DNA of 42,558 nucleotides from an uncultured SAR116 cluster alpha proteobacterium (GTDB taxonomy: Bacteria > Pseudomonadota > Alphaproteobacteria > Puniceispirillales > Marisalimonadaceae), in contig CACOVB010000006.1 in NCBI GenBank assembly GCA_902630555.1, forward strand, positions 1-42,558. The letters run 5' to 3'. Shown in pieces: positions 38,521 through 42,558 of this stretch. Position 1 is the stretch's first letter, and each line of letters begins with the position of its first letter. A model generated the notes under the pieces. The model had not been told where the DNA came from, made no database searches, and was given only the letters and a program-made list of their open reading frames with translations. Position numbers and translations under genes: made by a program.

Positions 38521-39624
38521 TTAATTAAAATCATTTATCGTAGTTTCAATAAAACCATATTCAGTTTTTACATAATAATTTTTATTATTCTCCTTCAATA
38601 TATCATTTTCGTAAGCTATTATAAATCCCATGTTTTTTTTGTATTTTGGAGAAAAAATAATCGAGGTAATATCACCAATCTCTTTTTTTTCATGATAACA
38701 TTTAAGCTTACTTTTAATTTTTAAATCACTATCCCCAAAAAAAACACGATATATATTTCTTTTTTGTTTATTTTTTACATAATTAGTTAAAGCTACTTTA
38801 CCTATGAAATCATAAGACATGTCTATTGAACAATATTTTCCTAAAGAACAGTCATATGGAGTATCTTTTGAAGTCATATCATTTCCATAACTTAATAAAG
38901 AGTTTTCAACTCTTTCAATCATATTTGGGCATCCAACTTTTATATTAAATGTTTCACCTTCCTTCATTAAAAAATCCCAAAATTCACAAGCAATTTTTGC
39001 ATCATCAAAAAGAAATTCAAATCCTCCTTGCTTACTATATCCCGTTTTAGAAACTAGAACTCGAGTATTCTTAAAATCAAAAAAATCAAAGCTGAAAAAA
39101 GGTAAAGAAAGGAATTTCTTATCAATTAACTCTTCAGTCAATTTAATAGCCTTGGGACCTTGTAACGCTAATGTATAAATGTTTTTGTTTTTTACTTTAA
39201 CATTGAAATTCAAATTAACTAACAAACCACTAAACCACATGAACATGTCAGAGTCTGAAATTGACACCCAAACCGTTTCATCGTCGATGGAGTATATTAA
39301 AGTATCGTTTAGCAATCCTCCGTTAAAGTCAGTCATAGGTGTGTAGTAACATTTAAATTTATCAATTGTTTCAAAATTTCGACAAGATACATAACGAAGA
39401 AAATTTAATGCGTCAGGTCCTTTAATCTCTATAATTTTTTGACAAGATACATCCCACATTTGAACATGATTGATAAGATGATGATAATCTTCTTCATAAC
39501 TATTAAATATTGTAGGCAAAAGTGTCTTGTTATATATTGTATATGACGATACTCCAGCAAGAGCATTCCTTGATGTAAATGGTGTAGAGTCAATTCTATT
39601 GGATTGAGTTAATTTGTAATCCAT
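38521..39624 (-). CDS. DmdA-like tetrahydrofolate-dependent aminomethyltransferase-family demethylase
   Basis: GcvT family; RIDSTPFTSRNALAGVSSYTIYNKTLLPTIFNSYEEDYHHLINHVQMWDVSCQK, GGLLNDTL, WVSISDSDMFMW, SKQGGFEF, GCPNMIERVENSLLSYGNDMT closely resemble DMSP demethylase. Confidence 0.8.
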   Translation of the reverse strand: MDYKLTQSNRIDSTPFTSRNALAGVSSYTIYNKTLLPTIFNSYEEDYHHLINHVQMWDVSCQKIIEIKGPDALNFLRYVSCRNFETIDKFKCYYTPMTDFNGGLLNDTLIYSIDDETVWVSISDSDMFMWFSGLLVNLNFNVKVKNKNIYTLALQGPKAIKLTEELIDKKFLSLPFFSFDFFDFKNTRVLVSKTGYSKQGGFEFLFDDAKIACEFWDFLMKEGETFNIKVGCPNMIERVENSLLSYGNDMTSKDTPYDCSLGKYCSIDMSYDFIGKVALTNYVKNKQKRNIYRVFFGDSDLKIKSKLKCYHEKKEIGDITSIIFSPKYKKNMGFIIAYENDILKENNKNYYVKTEYGFIETTINDFN

Positions 39625-39651
39625 ATACAGAAAATATAAAAGGAATAAGAT

Positions 39652-40548
39652 TTGATCAACAACAATTTCGAAAAAAAATTAAAAAGTAAAGAGTTTGTAT
39701 TTACAGCTGAGACATCACCTCCTGATTCAACAGTTAGATCTGAAATAACTGATAGAGTTCTTTGTCTTAAGGATCTAGCAGATGCAATAAATGTAACAGA
39801 TGGTGCAAGTGCAAAATCACACCTTTCTTCACTTGTGGTTTCATCTATAATTAAAGATATTGAAATTGAGCCAATTCTTCAATTGACAACACGAGATAGA
39901 AATAGAATAGCTATTCAATCTGATTTACTTGGAGCCTGGACATTAAATATACAAAATATTTTATGTATTTATGGAGATCAAGTGGAAACAGGTGATCAAC
40001 CAGAAACAAAAGAAGTTCGTGACCTAGATACTTTAGGAGTTATAAATACTGCAAATTATTTCAAAAAAGAAAAAAAATTTCCATCTGGCAGATCTATAAA
40101 ATCAGCACCTGAGTTTTTTATAGGTGGTGCAGATACTCCATTTGAAATAGATGACAAATTTGATTGTGCAAATTTAATTAAAAAAATTGAACAAGGAGTT
40201 AATTTTTTTCAAACTCAGTATGCTTTTGATGCTCAAATTCTAAAAAAATATATGGATAGATTGAAAAAATTTAATATTACTAAAAAGGCCTATTACCTTG
40301 TTGGTTTAGGGGTCATCAAGTCTGCTAAAAGTGCTAAATGGATGAATAAAAATCTTTTTGGTATTAACATTCCAGATTCAATAATTCAAAGATTAGAAGA
40401 TTCTACAAATGAAAGCAAAGAAGGAATTAAGATTTGTATAGAATTAATAGAAAAATATCAAGAAATTGAAGGTGTTCATGGAATTCATTTGATGGGTTAT
40501 CATCAAGAAGAACAAATTGCAGAAGTAATTTCACATTTTAAAAAATAG
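39652..40548 (+). CDS. Methylenetetrahydrofolate reductase family protein
   Basis: FVFTAETSPPDSTVRSEITDRVLCLKDLADAINVTDGASAKSHLSS; QTTR-like LQLTTRDRNRIAIQSDLLGAW; TTG start with AAGGA; in-frame TAA just upstream forces the short start. Confidence 0.85.
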   Translation: MINNNFEKKLKSKEFVFTAETSPPDSTVRSEITDRVLCLKDLADAINVTDGASAKSHLSSLVVSSIIKDIEIEPILQLTTRDRNRIAIQSDLLGAWTLNIQNILCIYGDQVETGDQPETKEVRDLDTLGVINTANYFKKEKKFPSGRSIKSAPEFFIGGADTPFEIDDKFDCANLIKKIEQGVNFFQTQYAFDAQILKKYMDRLKKFNITKKAYYLVGLGVIKSAKSAKWMNKNLFGINIPDSIIQRLEDSTNESKEGIKICIELIEKYQEIEGVHGIHLMGYHQEEQIAEVISHFKK

Positions 40549-40556
40549 AGGTTTTT

Positions 40557-41606
40557 ATGACTGATTTACAAAAAATAAGAGAACTTCAAGGTAAAGTTAT
40601 GAAAGACATAGCTGCAGGAGCTCTTATACCAATAATGATGATCGGAGATGAGTTAAATCTATTTGAAAAATTATATAAACTTGGCCCAATATCCTCTAAA
40701 GAGTTTTCAAAAAAAATTGAAATGGATCATAGGTATATTAGAGAATGGTTATTAGCTATAAGTGCATCTAATTATATCAACTACAATTCGAAAGAACAAA
40801 AATTTTATATGACTGAAGAACAATTTTCAGTTCTAGCTGATGAGGAAAGTTCATCTTTGATGATTGGTGGTTTTGAAAATTTAGTAGGAGCTGTTCATAA
40901 TTATAAAATTATAAAAGAAAATTTTAAAAATGGACAAGGAACTGAATGGGGATTACTTCACCCATGTTGCTTATCTGGATCTGCTCGTTTTTTCAAACCA
41001 GCCTATTCTATTTTTTTAATTAAAAAATGGCTTCCAAGTATTGATAATGCAGTTGAAACTCTAAGTAATGGTGGAAGCTTCGCTGATGTAGGATGTGGTT
41101 ACGGACACTCAACTGAAATAATCGCAAAAGAATTTCCAAATGCAAAGGTCGTAGGTATAGACCCACACGAACCATCAATTCAAGAAGCAAAAACAAATTC
41201 TGCCTCTAAAGGACTAAATAATCTAACATATCAAGTTGCTTCAGGAGAAGATTATCAAGGTAAGTTTGATATCATTTCTTTTTTTGATTGTCTTCATGAT
41301 ATGGGTGACCCAGTTAGCGCAATAGAATATGCAAAATCAAAACTAAATACTAATGGAACTTTAATGCTTATAGAGCCCTATGCGGATGATGAAGTTTCAA
41401 ATAATTTCAATTTAGTAGGTCAGATGTATTATTCATTTTCAACTATTGCCTGTGTTCCTGCATCAAAATCGCAAAAAGTTGGTTTAGCATTAGGAGCTCA
41501 AGCAGGTGCAAAAAAACTTTCTAAAATTTTAAAAGAAGGTGGCTTTAACCATATAACAGTAACTTATAAAACAGCAACGAATATGGTTATTCAAGCAAAA
41601 GTTTAA
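40557..41606 (+). CDS. Class I SAM-dependent methyltransferase with N-terminal winged-helix-like domain
   Basis: SFADVGCGYGHSTEIIAKEFPNAKVVGIDPHEPSI, FDIISFFDCLHDMGDP. Confidence 0.85.
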   Translation: MTDLQKIRELQGKVMKDIAAGALIPIMMIGDELNLFEKLYKLGPISSKEFSKKIEMDHRYIREWLLAISASNYINYNSKEQKFYMTEEQFSVLADEESSSLMIGGFENLVGAVHNYKIIKENFKNGQGTEWGLLHPCCLSGSARFFKPAYSIFLIKKWLPSIDNAVETLSNGGSFADVGCGYGHSTEIIAKEFPNAKVVGIDPHEPSIQEAKTNSASKGLNNLTYQVASGEDYQGKFDIISFFDCLHDMGDPVSAIEYAKSKLNTNGTLMLIEPYADDEVSNNFNLVGQMYYSFSTIACVPASKSQKVGLALGAQAGAKKLSKILKEGGFNHITVTYKTATNMVIQAKV

Positions 41607-41620
41607 TAATATCATCACAC

Positions 41621-42271
41621 ATGTTAAGAAAAGAAAAAGTTAATTTTATTTCGGAAGAACTTAATAAATTATACCCTAAAACGCCTACTCCTCTTACACA
41701 CCAAAATAAGTTTGAATTATTGATAGCAGTTCTATTAAGTGCGCAATGTACTGATGAAAGGGTTAATAAAATCAGTCCACTTTTATTTAAAGTTGCCAAT
41801 AATCCTTTTGAAATGGAAAAAATATCTAAAGAAAAAATCTACAGTATCATTAAACCTTGCGGTTTAGGGCCACAAAAATCAAAAGCTATTTCAGAATTGT
41901 CTAAAATTTTAGTTAAAGAGTTTAATGGTAATATCCCAAGAACTTTTAAAGAATTAGAAAAATTGCCTGGTGTAGGTCATAAGACTGCCAGTGTTGTAAT
42001 GTCTCAAGGATTTGGATTTCCTGCGTTTCCAGTAGACACCCATATTCACAGATTAGCTCAAAGATGGGGTTTAACTAATGGTCGTAGTGTTAATCAAACA
42101 GAAAAAGATTTGAAAAAGTTGTTCCCTAAAGAGAGCTGGAATAAATTACATCTTCAAATTATTTTTTATGGAAGAGAGTATTGTACTGCCAGAGGATGTC
42201 TGGGCGTTAAATGTAATATATGCAGGACATTGTATCCAAAAAGGATTAAACCCATAAAAACAAAGAAATAA
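41621..42271 (+). CDS. nth: Endonuclease III
   Basis: LLIAVLLSAQCTDERVNK, LPGVGHKTASVVMSQGFGFPAFPVDTHIHRLAQRWGL (HhH, catalytic Lys/Asp). Confidence 0.93.
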   Translation: MLRKEKVNFISEELNKLYPKTPTPLTHQNKFELLIAVLLSAQCTDERVNKISPLLFKVANNPFEMEKISKEKIYSIIKPCGLGPQKSKAISELSKILVKEFNGNIPRTFKELEKLPGVGHKTASVVMSQGFGFPAFPVDTHIHRLAQRWGLTNGRSVNQTEKDLKKLFPKESWNKLHLQIIFYGREYCTARGCLGVKCNICRTLYPKRIKPIKTKK

Positions 42272-42275
42272 ATTT

Positions 42276-42558
42276 CTAAAAAGTTAATGCATAGTTTTTG
42301 TAAACTAGACTTATTTCTTTCATAATTTCATCATTTAAATCAACATCCAAACCTTTTATTACAACATCTAATTGTTCATCAGTTGTTGCACCAAATATAA
42401 CAGATCCCATAAATGGTCTTTTTGTACAAAAAGCCAAAGCCAAATGTACTGGGTGAATATTAAATTTTTTTGAAATTTTCATATATTCTTGAACAGCTTT
42501 CATGGCATTTTTATTTACCCTATCACCAATTGTTGACACTCTTGTTATTCTTGAATCA
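42276..42558 (-). CDS. Aldo/keto reductase C-terminal part (5' truncated by window edge)
   Basis: Frame open to the right edge; ITRVSTIGDRVNKNAMKAVQEYMKISKKFNIHPVHLALAFCTKRPFMGSVIFGATTDEQLD. Confidence 0.8.
   Translation of the reverse strand, partial: DSRITRVSTIGDRVNKNAMKAVQEYMKISKKFNIHPVHLALAFCTKRPFMGSVIFGATTDEQLDVVIKGLDVDLNDEIMKEISLVYKNYALTF

Noticed and set aside
38521-39624. LigM/DesA-type vanillate or syringate O-demethylase
   Set aside because: Tempting beside pobA/pcaGH and an MTHFR-like gene, but the motifs match the DmdA-like branch of the GcvT family far better than LigM as I recall it.
1-42558. CRISPR arrays, IS elements, phage or tRNA-linked island boundaries
   Set aside because: Read for direct repeats, transposase or integrase motifs and tRNA-like sequence; none could be supported by eye.

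Overview
AT-rich, densely packed bacterial chromosome window. It looks like a streamlined marine alphaproteobacterium, but that taxonomy is inference from protein style only. About 48 protein genes are supported. I saw no rRNA, tRNA, CRISPR array, IS element or phage genes. The left half (about 2.2-19.7 kb) is a catabolic region: a TRAP transporter plus PobA-like 4-hydroxybenzoate hydroxylase; a divergent cassette of extradiol dioxygenase, MhpA-like flavin hydroxylase, second extradiol/VOC dioxygenase and TauD-like oxygenase; a tripartite tricarboxylate (TctCBA) transporter with MmgE/PrpD; a Baeyer-Villiger monooxygenase; and protocatechuate 3,4-dioxygenase PcaHG. The usual lower-pathway genes are not in the window. 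The right half is mixed: hpt, cutA, bactofilin, SCO1, orphan ModA plus MOSC, a GAF/class III adenylate cyclase next to two PPOX-fold proteins, cupredoxin, AzlCD, a DmdA-like/MTHFR-like divergent pair, and nth. Main points for a second look: the VOC-hydroxylase-VOC-TauD cassette; a CoA-transferase broken by two same-direction A-tract frameshifts; a perfect 14-bp hairpin inside the start of tctB; an unlisted 56-aa membrane ORF between pcaG and an HTH-less cNMP-binding protein; the PPOX/GAF-cyclase cluster; and the 27-bp divergent gap between the dmdA-like and MTHFR-like genes. No single system here is proven novel.
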